DNA from: CAZMXS01 sp964570325
GTDB taxonomy: Bacteria > Verrucomicrobiota > Kiritimatiellia > CAIQIC01 > CAZMXS01
Length of the DNA stretch: 64,000 nucleotides
Direction of reading: 5' to 3'
Assembly: GCA_964570325.1 (NCBI GenBank)
Contig: CAZMXS010000005.1
Span: 1-64,000 of the forward strand
In this document: positions 18,139-28,300 of the stretch, piece after piece
Layout: each line of letters begins with the position of its first letter
Numbering within the stretch: position 1 is the stretch's first letter
Translations under genes and position numbers: made by a program
Notes under the pieces: model-generated
Seen by the model: only the letters and a program-made list of their open reading frames with translations
What the model was told of the DNA's origin: nothing
Database searches by the model: none

Positions 18139-19468
18139 TCCCGTCGCTCCGATCCGCCGCGCGACCAATCAAGGAAAATGGCCCCGCCCAGTCAATTCGG
18201 ACGCGCGCCAACCGGCCCAGCCATTCGCGCTCATCGTCAAAGAAAACCAGTTTGGTCTGTGCCGTGCGGCCGCGCCAGCGATGGTTCTTCCCGCGCGCTT
18301 CCACCAACACTTCGACTGCTTGTCCGCGCAGGCCGGCATTTTTCTTTTCCAATTGCGCGGCCAGTTGCGCCTCAAGCTCCAGGCGGCGCGCCTCCTTTAC
18401 CGCCGGCGGCACATCGTCCGCCAGGCGCAAAGCGGCGTGGGTTTGCGGGCGCGGCGAATATTTGGCGATTCGTGCCATGTCGGGATCCGTATCCGCCAGC
18501 AGGCGCGCCGTGTCCTGAAACGCCGCGTCAGTTTCGCCGGGAAAGCCCACAATGATATCCGTGTGAATGTCGGCCGCCGGCAGGCGCGCGCGGATCTGGT
18601 CCAGCAGGCGCCGATACTGGTCCGCCGTGTAGCCGCGGCGCATCGCGCGCAGGATCTCATCATTCCCGGACTGGAACGGAATATTGAAGTCCGGACAAAT
18701 TTGGGCCGAGCCGGCGATCACCGCCAGCAGGCGGTCTCCAACCCAGTTGGGATGATTGGTCAGGAAGCGCACCCGCGCCAGGCCGGGCAAGCCGGCGATC
18801 CGCTCCAGCAGACCGGCCAGATCGCTGCCGTCGCCGAGATCCAAGCCATAACGATCCACAATCTGACCCAGCACCGTGACTTCGCGCACGCCTTCGTCGG
18901 CCAGCCGCCGGCATTCGTCGAGGATTTCAGCCGGCGGCCGGCTGCGCTCTGGTCCGCGGCGATATGGAATGACGCAGAAACTGCAGGCATGTGAACAGCC
19001 GAGAACAGCGGGCACCTGGGCGCAAACAACCGCGCCTTGCTCCGACGGCGGCAAGGGAAAATCCTCATCGGCCAGGCCGCCGGCCGGAGCGGGCGCCAGC
19101 CGCCGCTCCAGATAATCCAGCAGTGGTTGCGGGTCGGATGGCGGCATGAACACGTCCACGAACGGGAATCGTTCGTTGAGCCGGGTATCCGGACGCACCC
19201 CCACCAGGCAGCCCATCACCCCGAGCACCATCTGCGGCCGCTGTTCCTTGATCGTGCGCAAGGAGAGCAGCCGGCCATAGATTTTATCCTCGGCCTGCTG
19301 GCGAACCACACAGGTGTTGAGGACAACAACATCCGCCGCAGCCGCCTGCGCGACCGGTTGAAAACCGGCGCGTTCCAGCCGCGCAGCCAGCCGCCGCGAA
19401 TCGGCCTCGTTCATCTGGCAACCGATAGTCCAGATGTGGTAGGTGCCGGCTTGGGGTGACGCCTTCAT
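18128..19468 (-). CDS. miaB: tRNA 2-methylthio-N6-isopentenyladenosine synthase (MiaB)
   Basis: The 446-residue product has the MiaB/RimO order. First comes an N-terminal UPF0004 domain with YHIWTIGCQMNEADSRR and three cysteines for the auxiliary cluster (C17, C53, C87 approx.). Then comes a radical SAM core with CSHACSFCVIPYRRG (C-x3-C-x2-C), and then a C-terminal TRAM domain (near 375-440). The N-terminal CQMN segment and N-H-P motif are those of MiaB, not RimO. It adds the methylthio group to i6A37 of tRNAs reading UNN codons, using SAM twice. The frame is continuous. It is 26 bases downstream of the Rrf2 regulator gene, with the promoter in front of that gene. Confidence 0.9.
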   Translation of the reverse strand: MKASPQAGTYHIWTIGCQMNEADSRRLAARLERAGFQPVAQAAAADVVVLNTCVVRQQAEDKIYGRLLSLRTIKEQRPQMVLGVMGCLVGVRPDTRLNERFPFVDVFMPPSDPQPLLDYLERRLAPAPAGGLADEDFPLPPSEQGAVVCAQVPAVLGCSHACSFCVIPYRRGPERSRPPAEILDECRRLADEGVREVTVLGQIVDRYGLDLGDGSDLAGLLERIAGLPGLARVRFLTNHPNWVGDRLLAVIAGSAQICPDFNIPFQSGNDEILRAMRRGYTADQYRRLLDQIRARLPAADIHTDIIVGFPGETDAAFQDTARLLADTDPDMARIAKYSPRPQTHAALRLADDVPPAVKEARRLELEAQLAAQLEKKNAGLRGQAVEVLVEARGKNHRWRGRTAQTKLVFFDDEREWLGRLARVRIDWAGPFSLIGRAADRSDGNET

Positions 19469-19494
19469 GTGGGTAACGCCGCGCTGACGGCGGG

Positions 19495-19923
19495 TCAGAT
19501 CATAAAATTGCCCGCCGCCCGTTCTTCCGCGGCCTTTTCCCGGTCGGCCAACCGCCGAAAATCATGTTCCGCATATAACGCCGACACCGCTTGCTCGGCG
19601 CTTTGCCACATGGCGCCCAGCACATCCACCGCCCGGCCCGGCTCCGGTTCGCTCGGCGGCGCCACCAGCGGCCCCTCAAACAGGCGAATCACCTGGCCGG
19701 CGTTGATCTCCCGCGCCGGGCGTCCCAAGCGATAACCGCCTTTTTTGCCCCGCGCCGATTCCGCCAGGCCGGCCTGCTTGAGCTGCCGCATAATCGCCTC
19801 AAGAAAGCGCGTCGGAATCTGCCGGCTGGCCGCGATCTCCGCAATGGAAACCGGCCCGCCGTCCTCACGCCGGGCCAGTTCCAGCATCGCCTTCAGCGCA
19901 TAATGACATGTATTGGAAACCAT
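19495..19923 (-). CDS. Rrf2-family transcriptional regulator
   Basis: The 142-residue product begins MVSNTCHYALKAMLELARRE and continues SIAEIAASRQIPTRFLEAIM then LKQAGLAESARGKKGGYRLG, the winged-helix signature of the Rrf2 family. The iron-sulfur cysteines seen in IscR and NsrR, between the wing and the dimer helix, are absent; the only cysteine is residue 6. It is therefore more like the CymR or non-cluster type. ATG 19923 has gagga eight bases before it and a consensus promoter at 19951-19979. It precedes miaB, and miaB makes an iron-sulfur enzyme. Regulation of the operon by this protein is plausible but not shown. Confidence 0.85.
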   Translation of the reverse strand: MVSNTCHYALKAMLELARREDGGPVSIAEIAASRQIPTRFLEAIMRQLKQAGLAESARGKKGGYRLGRPAREINAGQVIRLFEGPLVAPPSEPEPGRAVDVLGAMWQSAEQAVSALYAEHDFRRLADREKAAEERAAGNFMI

Positions 19924-19950
19924 CGCGGTCCTCGTTGTACGACTGTCATC

Positions 19951-19979
19951 ACTATAAGGGCCCCGGTAATCCGCGTCAA
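19951..19979 (-). promoter_or_regulatory. Sigma-70 promoter of the rrf2-miaB operon
   Basis: On the minus strand TTGACG (19979-19974) and TATAGT (19956-19951) are 17 bases apart. Transcription would begin about 20 bases before the rrf2 ATG. A palindrome GTCA-AA-TGAC (19975-19984) overlaps the -35 box and could be an operator. Confidence 0.7.
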
Positions 19980-20075
19980 ATGACAGCCGGTCCGCTCTCA
20001 CCTGAAAACAGCAGGCCCAGATTGGCGGAACGCCGCGTCCCGGCGAATCCGTTTTGCGCCGGCTCCGATTCCGGC

Positions 20076-20103
20076 TTGCCTTTCCCACGCGGACCGTTAC
20101 ATT
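20076..20103 (+). promoter_or_regulatory. Possible promoter of typA
   Basis: TTGCCT (20076-20081) and TACATT (20098-20103) are separated by 16 bases and lie 31 bases before the typA ATG. The match is moderate. Confidence 0.4.
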
Positions 20104-20134
20104 TCCGCCCTCTTTGAAGCAACCGGCTGTCCGT

Positions 20135-21961
20135 ATGAATAAGAAAATACGCAATATCGGCATTATCGCGCATGTGGACCACGGCAAAACGACGCTGGTG
20201 GACAAGCTGCTTCGCGAGGGCGGCGCGTTCCGCGCCAACGAGGAGCTGCAGGAGCGCGCGATGGACTGCATGGACCTCGAGCGCGAAAAGGGTATCACCA
20301 TCAAGGCCAAGAACGCCTCGATCCACTGGCACGGCACGACGATCAACATCGTGGATACCCCGGGCCACGCCGATTTTGGCGGCGAGGTCGAGCGCATCTT
20401 GAAGATGGTGGATGGCGTGCTGGTGCTGGTGGATGCCTTCGATGGCCCCCAGGCCCAGACTCGATTTGTCCTGCGCAAAGCTCTGCAGAACGGTCTCAAG
20501 CCGATCATCGTGATCAACAAGATTGACCGCGAAAACGCCGACCCGGCCCGGGTGCATGACGCGATGCTCGAGCTGCTGCTGGAGTTGCACGCCAATGAAG
20601 AACAATTTAACGCCCCCTTCATCTACGCCAGCGCGCGCGACGGCTATGCGCTCAACCACGTTGGCGAGAAGCACCACGGCATGAAGCCGCTCTTCGAGGC
20701 AATCGTGAAGCACATCCCGCCGCCGCAGGCCGATCCCAAGGCGCCCTTCACCATGCTGGTCAGCAACATGGATTGGAACGACTACGTCGGCCGGATCGGC
20801 ATCGGCAAGATCATCGGCGGCCATGTCAAAACCGGCGACTCCATCGTCTGTCTCCACAAGGACGGCACGCGCGAGCGCGCAACAGTGACCAAGCTGTTCA
20901 CCTTTGACGGGCTGCGCACCTCTGAATCCACCACCGGCGCGGCCGGCGGGATTGTCGGCATCGCCGGCTTCAAGGATCTCGACATCGGCGAGACGCTGTG
21001 CGACAGCGAGGAGCGCGAGCCGATTCCGTTCGTCGAGCTGGATCCGCCGACGATCCAGATGCAGTTCGCGGTCAACGACGGCCCGCTGGCCGGCCGCGAC
21101 GGCACGTTCCTCACCTCGCGGCACCTGCGCGACCGGCTCTACCGCGAGACGCGGATGAACATCTCCCTGCGCGTCCAGGACGGCGAATCGGGCAACGCCT
21201 TCATCGTCAGCGCGCGCGGCGAACTCCAGATCGCGATCCTCGTCGAACAGATGCGGCGCGAGGGCTTCGAGCTGCTTGTCTCGCGGCCCGAAGTCATTCT
21301 CCGGGAGGAGGGCGGCCGGACGCTGGAGCCCTACGAGACGCTCTGGGTCGAGCTGCCGGGCGAATGCCTGGGTGACGTCATGCAGAACCTGGCCTCGCGC
21401 AAGGCGCAGATCACAAACCTGCACCATCACGGAGAGAGCGTGACGTTGGAGGCGGACATTCCGACACGCGGCCTGATCGGCTTCGAGACCGACCTGGTCA
21501 ACGGCACCAGCGGCCGCGCCGTGCTCACCCACATGTTCAAGCATTACGGCCCGCTGGCCGGCCCCATCCGCAGCCGGCTCTCCGGGACCCTGGTAGCCGT
21601 GGAACGCGGCGTGGCCACCTCCTACGCGCTCGATACTTTGCAGGAACGCGGCCGGCTCTTCATCGGGCCGGGCGACGAGGTGTACGAGGGCATGATCGTC
21701 GGCGAAAACCCGCGCGCCGAAGACATGCCGGTTAACCCGACGCGCACCAAACACCTGACCAATATCCGCTGCCACGGCGAGGGCAAGGGCATCATGCTGG
21801 CGCCGCCGGTCCGAATGAGTCTGGAGCGGGCAATCGAATATATCGCCGCGGACGAATACGTCGAGGCCACGCCCAAAAACCTGCGCCTGCGCAAGAAGAT
21901 CCTCAACGCGACCCAGCGCAAGCGCGCCGGCATCGCGCAGAAGGCCGCCGCGGAAGCGTGA
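20135..21961 (+). CDS. typA: Ribosome-associated translational GTPase TypA/BipA
   Basis: The 608-residue product has the G1 motif AHVDHGKTTL (residues 11-20), switch region with EREKGITI, G3 DTPGHADFGGEVER, and G4 NKIDR. EF-G-like domains II, III and V and the family-specific C-terminal domain (ANPRRAEDMPVN-like: ENPRAEDMPVNPTRTKHLTN) follow. Length and order match the family. It binds the 70S ribosome and helps 50S assembly and stress adaptation. ATG 20135 (MNKKIRNIGIIAH) is chosen because the family starts here; the upstream extension is not conserved-looking. The gene is monocistronic; the 358 bases after it hold only an ATPase remnant. Confidence 0.95.
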   Translation: MNKKIRNIGIIAHVDHGKTTLVDKLLREGGAFRANEELQERAMDCMDLEREKGITIKAKNASIHWHGTTINIVDTPGHADFGGEVERILKMVDGVLVLVDAFDGPQAQTRFVLRKALQNGLKPIIVINKIDRENADPARVHDAMLELLLELHANEEQFNAPFIYASARDGYALNHVGEKHHGMKPLFEAIVKHIPPPQADPKAPFTMLVSNMDWNDYVGRIGIGKIIGGHVKTGDSIVCLHKDGTRERATVTKLFTFDGLRTSESTTGAAGGIVGIAGFKDLDIGETLCDSEEREPIPFVELDPPTIQMQFAVNDGPLAGRDGTFLTSRHLRDRLYRETRMNISLRVQDGESGNAFIVSARGELQIAILVEQMRREGFELLVSRPEVILREEGGRTLEPYETLWVELPGECLGDVMQNLASRKAQITNLHHHGESVTLEADIPTRGLIGFETDLVNGTSGRAVLTHMFKHYGPLAGPIRSRLSGTLVAVERGVATSYALDTLQERGRLFIGPGDEVYEGMIVGENPRAEDMPVNPTRTKHLTNIRCHGEGKGIMLAPPVRMSLERAIEYIAADEYVEATPKNLRLRKKILNATQRKRAGIAQKAAAEA

Positions 21962-22093
21962 TCCCCTCGTACTCGAACGCCCCCGAGTCCCCATGCAGGG
22001 GCACTGCGTAGGACGGTCCGTGTTCAGCCGCACTCCATTCCTTGTTTCCGGGCAGGGCAACCGGAAAGCATGGCCCAAATCCCATTCCCAACA

Positions 22094-22342
22094 TCACGCC
22101 CGCGCCCTCTTCGACCGCGCATCAGACAAACGCACTCGCGGCTCGGACGATTCATAATCGGTCCATGCGCTCAACTCGTGCATAAGGTAGGTTTCCAGCG
22201 CGTCGCCGTACTCCGCCGTGTCCGGCGCGACCGCGGCGCGCCCCTGCAAGGCGCGCGCCACCCCGGCATCCATGAAATAAAACTTCGAAGTCACCACACC
22301 CAGGCGCGTCGGACCCACATCACGGGAGCCGCACTCCGACAC
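22094..22342 (-). pseudogene. C-terminal scrap of a DUF4143-type AAA ATPase
   Basis: A minus-strand frame encodes KFYFMDAGVARALQG and then EYGDALETYLMHELSAWTDY. These match the C-terminal domain of AAA/DUF4143 ATP-binding proteins (family pattern KFYFFDVGVARAL...GEAFEHFIxHELRAY). Only about 50 residues are recognisable; the P-loop domain and the region after the final helix are missing. The rest of the stretch 21962-22319 holds nothing that I recognise. It is a fossil of a mobile, accessory gene and overlaps the end of the GH66 gene. Confidence 0.6.
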
Positions 22343-25300
22343 GGTAATAGCGGTGGCTGGGCAGGCTGTTGGTGTCGCTCAATGTCTGCACATTCCCGTT
22401 GCCGGAAAACTCGGCTTGCGGCGGCAGGTTCGTCCATGCATCGGCACGCATATCATCGTTATACAGCAACCGATATAGGCGGCCGACCTGGGTCAGGCAG
22501 GAGATTTGCGGCAGGCGGTTCGTAAACGGAATATCGAGCCAGATCTCATGCACCGAGGCGGCGTTGGTGGGACTTGTGCCGGCAATATACTCTTGCAAAT
22601 TGCTGAATCGGTCTCCATCCGGATCGAGCGCGGCGTCGTTGGTCCAAACATTCAAGCCGTTGCGCGCCTCCCAGTCGTCGTTCATGCCATCCGCGTCGCC
22701 ATCGCCCAAGGTCCCGTTGACGGTGGCGATCCGGTTGGAACTCCAGACCGTGTTGGACAGGCCGTCCCGAGCATAAAAGGTGTATTCGATCGTTGTCCCG
22801 GCCGGCAAAGATCCAAGGTTCAGATGCCACCAGTCGTTGTTGGGGTCAATGCCCGAGCCGCTCGTTTCCGTCAGCCGGTCCAGCCAATTCGTACCGTCAA
22901 GCGTGTAACGGACGTAAACCTCCATCGCGGCCAGTTTCGGCCAGGTTTCAACGTTCACCCAGAAATCATCCGTGCGGTCAATGTCGCCGTCGAACGGCCA
23001 ATGCCAGCAATACCCCGCCCACAGCACGGCGATGGGGCTGATCGTGACCGCCGCCACCGCGCTGGTCGCGCCATCAATCGTGCAGTTTGTCAAGTTGAAG
23101 AAGTAGACCTGGAAGGTCTCAGGGCCCTCAACCTCGGCGTCCGCCATGACTGATATGCCGAAACTTTTATAGCCGGACTCGCCCGCCGCCCACGTGATCG
23201 TTCCGGTCGCCGCCACAAAGTCCAGCCCGCCGGTCGCCGTGCCGTTGACGGTTGCATATTGAATGGTCGCCGGCGCCGCCGCTGCGCCATCCAGCCACAG
23301 ACCGATTGTTTGGGTCGCGCCCTCCTCCGCCGCATACGGCCGGCCGACCAGACTGGCCGATGGCTGCACACCGTAGTCTGTGATCCAGAAAGTGTAATAG
23401 CGCCCCACTTTCCCGTCGGCCAGGTCGCGGGTCCACGCGTCTTCCCACCAGACGCCAATGTTGCCGCCCATCACATCCACGCCGTCATTGCCATAATCGG
23501 AATCAAATGTCGCATCCTGGCCCGCGTGAAAACCGCTGTTGACGAACGACACCAGGCTGGCGTTAACCATGACATTACTGGCAACCAGCAGGTCGGCCCG
23601 ATTGATCCGCGCCTCAATGCAGTCGGTATTGGTGTTGAAGGCAATCTGCCAGTCACCGGAAGGCGGGGCGTACCAGCTCCCCCCGTCCCACAGGCGAATT
23701 TGCGCGCCGCCGGACCAGTAGAACATGATCTCGCGCTCGGCGTATTGCACGGCGTTCGCCAATCCGATCGCTCCGCCATACATGGAGTCGTCGCCAATCC
23801 AGTTGTACCCCGTGTCCTCCGGATCATGGTCCACATCCCAGGCGATGCCAACCGCGGCGGCGTCGGCGCTGCGCAGGTTGAAGAAGCGCACGAGGAAATA
23901 GACGTAGTCGCTGTCGGCTGAGAATCGCACCTCGGTAATATCCTGGTCGCTGTTGGCCGCGCCGTTGCCCCACCACCGGTTGTCGTATTCCTTGCCGCGG
24001 TAAATCCACTCGCCGGCGTTGATGGCAGTGGCGTGGTCCGAGCCGGGCGCGGCGCCCAGCCAATCGGCCGGAATCCCGTCAATCTGCTTCGCGGGCGCGC
24101 GCACGGTGAACGCACGGACATCGCTCCATGCGCCCGCGGCGCCGTGCGTGTCATACGCCCGCGCGCGCCAGTAATAGGTCCACCCATTGACCAGGCTGGC
24201 CGGCACCGTGAAATTAGTCGGCACAGGCGACTGGCCGCCGGCCTGCAGCGAAAGCGCGTCCATGCCGAAGAGCAGCGGCATCATCACGGCCGACGTGCTC
24301 ACCTGCACATGGTAAAACGCAATCGCGTCGCCGCTCTCGGGGCTGACCGGCGACCAGTCAAGCGTCGGCGTCAGTGTAGCCACAGCCTGCCCGTTGGTCG
24401 GGTTTTGCAGGACCGGCGCCGCAGCCACGGTGTTCGAAATCACGAGACCGTTGCTCGCAAACGAAACGTCGCAAAAGAAGTCGAGATCGCTGTCCGCGAG
24501 GTCGCCCCAGGCGTTTTCCAGGCTTGGGTGCAGCGTGTCCATCGCGTCCGGATTGTAGAAGTCGAGGGTGTGGTCCCCGGTGTTCGGGTCGTCACCCTGC
24601 CGCTGGAACGTCGCGGCGGTCACCCGGATCGTGAAGCCGGTGGCGGACGTGATGCCCAGCGACTCCAACGGAATGCGCGCCTCCATGAGATCGTTCGTCA
24701 CATCCACGCGTACCGCCGCATCCGGAGAATTCGACCATGTAAACGTGGGCGGATGATAGACAAATACACCACTGGCCGAAAGGTCCACGATGCGCTCCGC
24801 GCGGATCACATTGGCGCCCGGAGCGTTGAGCGCGACCCCCGACTCGTCGCCAAGCCAGTTCTCCGCTGTGTCGGCCGGGTCCAGATCCGTGTCCACCGCC
24901 AGACCGAGCATGGCGACCGGCGGGTTCGGCGTCGCCGGAAGATCCCGATATCCGGCCAGGACATACAGGAACAACTCATCCGCGCAGAAACGCAACTCGG
25001 TCAAATCCATGGCCGAGTCAAAGTCCGAATCTCCCCTTTCGTCGCCCGGGTTGTCGCTCCAAATCCATTCGCCAGCATCTACCACAGCGGAGTTCGTTTC
25101 AGCCCCGGCCGCGCCGCTCCAATCGTCCCGCGCGCCATCAATAAACTTGCGCAGTGTGCGGAACGACTGGGTGGCGGACCAGGGCCCGGCGGTGTAGCCG
25201 CTGTCCCATGTGCGCACGCGCCAGTAATACAAAGTATCCGGCGCCAGCGCGCACCAACCGGTTGCCGGATAGCTCGTGGCCGGGGTGCCCACCAGCCCGG

Positions 25301-28300
25301 AGTCAAAGAACCCGGGAATAAACGTCGCATTCGTGGATACTTGAATCTGGCAGGCCCCCTGCCCCGGGCTGTCGGCATCGCTGAATACCCAGCGGAAGGT
25401 CGGCATCGCCTCGGCGACGAGCGCGCCCGTGGCGCGGTCCACCGCCAGGTCGGCGGCGGCAGCCGGCGGCGCGCTGGCCGTGACCGCCAGCCATTGGAAG
25501 GACCAGGTCGGCGACAGGTTCAGCGCGCCGGTCAGATCGCGGGACCACACGCGCCAGTACACCGTTTCGCCATTGGTCAACCCGACAGCCGGAGGCAACA
25601 CGTAGGCGGTGTTGGTGGACGCCGTGTTGCGGTCCCAGAATGCGGCGCTCATGTCGGGCCGGCGCGACAGCTCAATGCGGTATTCATAAAGGCCATCGTT
25701 CGTCTCGAAGTCAGACGCCGGCGCCCACGCAAGCGCCGGCGGATTGCTGAAGACATTTCCTCCGTTGACCGGGACCGGTGTGGCGGGAGCCGTCGGCAAC
25801 TGATTGCTGGCGGAGCCATCCAACCCGAAGTGGACCGCGAACGCATAGTCCACGCGGCGATCGGCCGCCAGGTTTTCATTCGTGTAAAACGAGGCGGTGT
25901 CATTGCGCGTGCTGATGCCGTCCACCGCGTGCGGCGTGCCGACGACGAATGGCGCGGGGTCACCGGGATTGGCCGGATTGTCCCGGCTGCTGATCACCGT
26001 GAAGCGCACCGTGTGGCCGAGATATTGGTCCGACCCGCCGATGGCGGCGTACGGAATGCGAGCTTCAACAAAGTTTTCGGACTCGCTTTCGCCGTAGTTG
26101 CAGGCTGGGTCCGGGGCATCATTTTCGATCCAGTCCCCGGTAAAATACTCCGGCCGCCGGCGCAGGCCGCTGATTTGCACCAGGCTGTCCCACCGAAACG
26201 CGGCGGCCATCTGGGTGTCATTGGTGGGATCGCCGGTGCCCTGGAAATAATCGCTGACATCCGTGCGGTCATAATCCAACGCGATCTGGATCAACGGCGC
26301 GGCGTTGCTGTCCGTCACGGCGGACACGAAGTCATTCAGGCGCACATAGAAATACAGGTTGCCATTAGTCGCGGCGTCGCCGATCACGCGGAATTCCTCC
26401 AAGTCGCGGTAGCCGTCGCCGGCCGCGCGGTCATCGCCGGCGGCATCGCGGAAAACATACTCCTGGTCGCTGACGGTTGAACTGTAGGGCTCCGTGCCCA
26501 TGTATCCGTTCCATTCCTCGCCGCGGCCGTCCATCGTCCGGCGCTCGACGCCGAAACGATTGAGCGTGAACTGGTGAAAGCGGCCGATATTATTGTCCGC
26601 CAAATCTCGCGCCCACGCATTGGCGGATATCCCGGCATCCCCGCCCATGACATCCACGGCGTCATTGTTCGCATCCGGGCAATTGTATGTGGCGTCGCTG
26701 CCGGCCTCGGCGCCGCTGCTCCGAAACGACGCCAGCGAAATAGCCACCCGCTGCGGGTAGGACGAGATGCCGAGATCGGTCTTGCGCACCCGCGCTTCGA
26801 TCATGTCGTACGTGCGGCTGACATAGGCCGCTGAATCCCGACTCGGCGGCTCGTACCAACTGCCGCCATCCCACAGCCGTATTTTTGCCGCCCCGCCAGC
26901 CGTGTAAATCATGATCTGCCGCTCCGCGTACTGAACCGCGTTGGCCAGGCCAATGGAGCCGGACGGCCTGGAGGAATCGCCGATCCAACTGTACCCCGTG
27001 TCCGCCGGGTTCTGGTCCACATCCCAGGCAATGCCTACGGCCGGCAAGGCAGCATTGGTGACATCCGCGAACCGGAACCGGAAAAACACATAATCATCAT
27101 CGCACGTGACCCGCGCCTCGGTAAGATCCTCGTCGGACGCGGCGCCAAGCCACGTTCGGTGATCGCCCGCCTCGCCCTTGTAAATCCACTCGCCCCGGCT
27201 GATTGCGACGTCGTGGACTTGAGCGGGCGGCGTTCCGGTCCAGTCGTAGGGCCAGTCATCCACCTTGATCCGCGTCCGTTTGTCAAACAGCACGAGGTCC
27301 CAGAAATCAAGGCGGGGAACCGTGAACATCACATAATAGCCCGGACCATCCACGCCCTCGCTGAAGGCCAGCTCCTGCAGACGGCCGAGACCGTCGTCCG
27401 GCGTGGCCCAATACAGATGTTGAATTTTCTTGTCCGAATAGTACTTCAGCAGGATGTCAGTTTGAATCGTCGGATTGCCGGACTGGTTGCGCCAGGCCCA
27501 GTCCACGCCGTACAGATTGATCAGATTCAATGTGTCATACTCGTCGCGCCAGAGCCGTGACACGGTCCAGATGGCGCCGGTTGCCGCTGTCTTGGTCAGA
27601 TTGTGCGTGCCCGACCAAATGTTCGCCGCGTCGGTTCCGTCCGCCACATTACCCAACGCGTTATACGAAAGCAGATTTTCGTATTTTACCAGGAAGTCAT
27701 AGTAGTCGCGCATCGCGCGCTTGAGCGTCGCGCTCATGCCCGGCGTGTGCAGCGGAAAATACTCGTTGACCAGCATCTCGACGCCCTCGCCCAGTTCAAG
27801 GTGGAAGCCGCCATTGGCGAAGATCGCCGCATCGGCCAGCTTGACCGACGCCTCGCTGATCCACTGCGGCGGGGGATCATAGCGGTTGATGTAGGCGGCC
27901 AGCACGACCTGCTTCGTGTTGCCGGAGGCGGCCTTCGCGCCGCGGATGATGTCGCCCAAATCCCAGTAGCTGTCGCGGCCCCATACCTCCTGATAGTAGC
28001 AGTCCGCGCTGGCGGCGCAAATCGAGTCGCGATAATTACCGGCGACATCGTTGTGGGTCACGAACAACTCGCGGCCCGGCCGGGCGGATTGGATCTCCGT
28101 TTTGCAATCGTTGATGAAAGACGGGAAAGCGACCCACTCCGGGATGCCGTCGTTCGAGTTATACTTGTACCGCCAGGCGCCGCCGAGGTTGTCAAGATGG
28201 ATACCGTCGAAGCCCATCAACTCGACCGCGCGGCGAAATTCGTTAAAGATATGTGACTGCCAACCCTCGTTCGAGGCGTCCATGACGAAAATCTGCTGGG

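Noticed and set aside
19976..22078. Reverse frame of about 700 codons opposite typA
   Set aside because: It is the antisense of a clear typA gene; long open shadow frames are common in GC-rich genes.
24033..26480. Forward frame of about 815 codons opposite the GH66 gene
   Set aside because: Shadow of the GH66 coding strand; low-complexity Arg-rich product.
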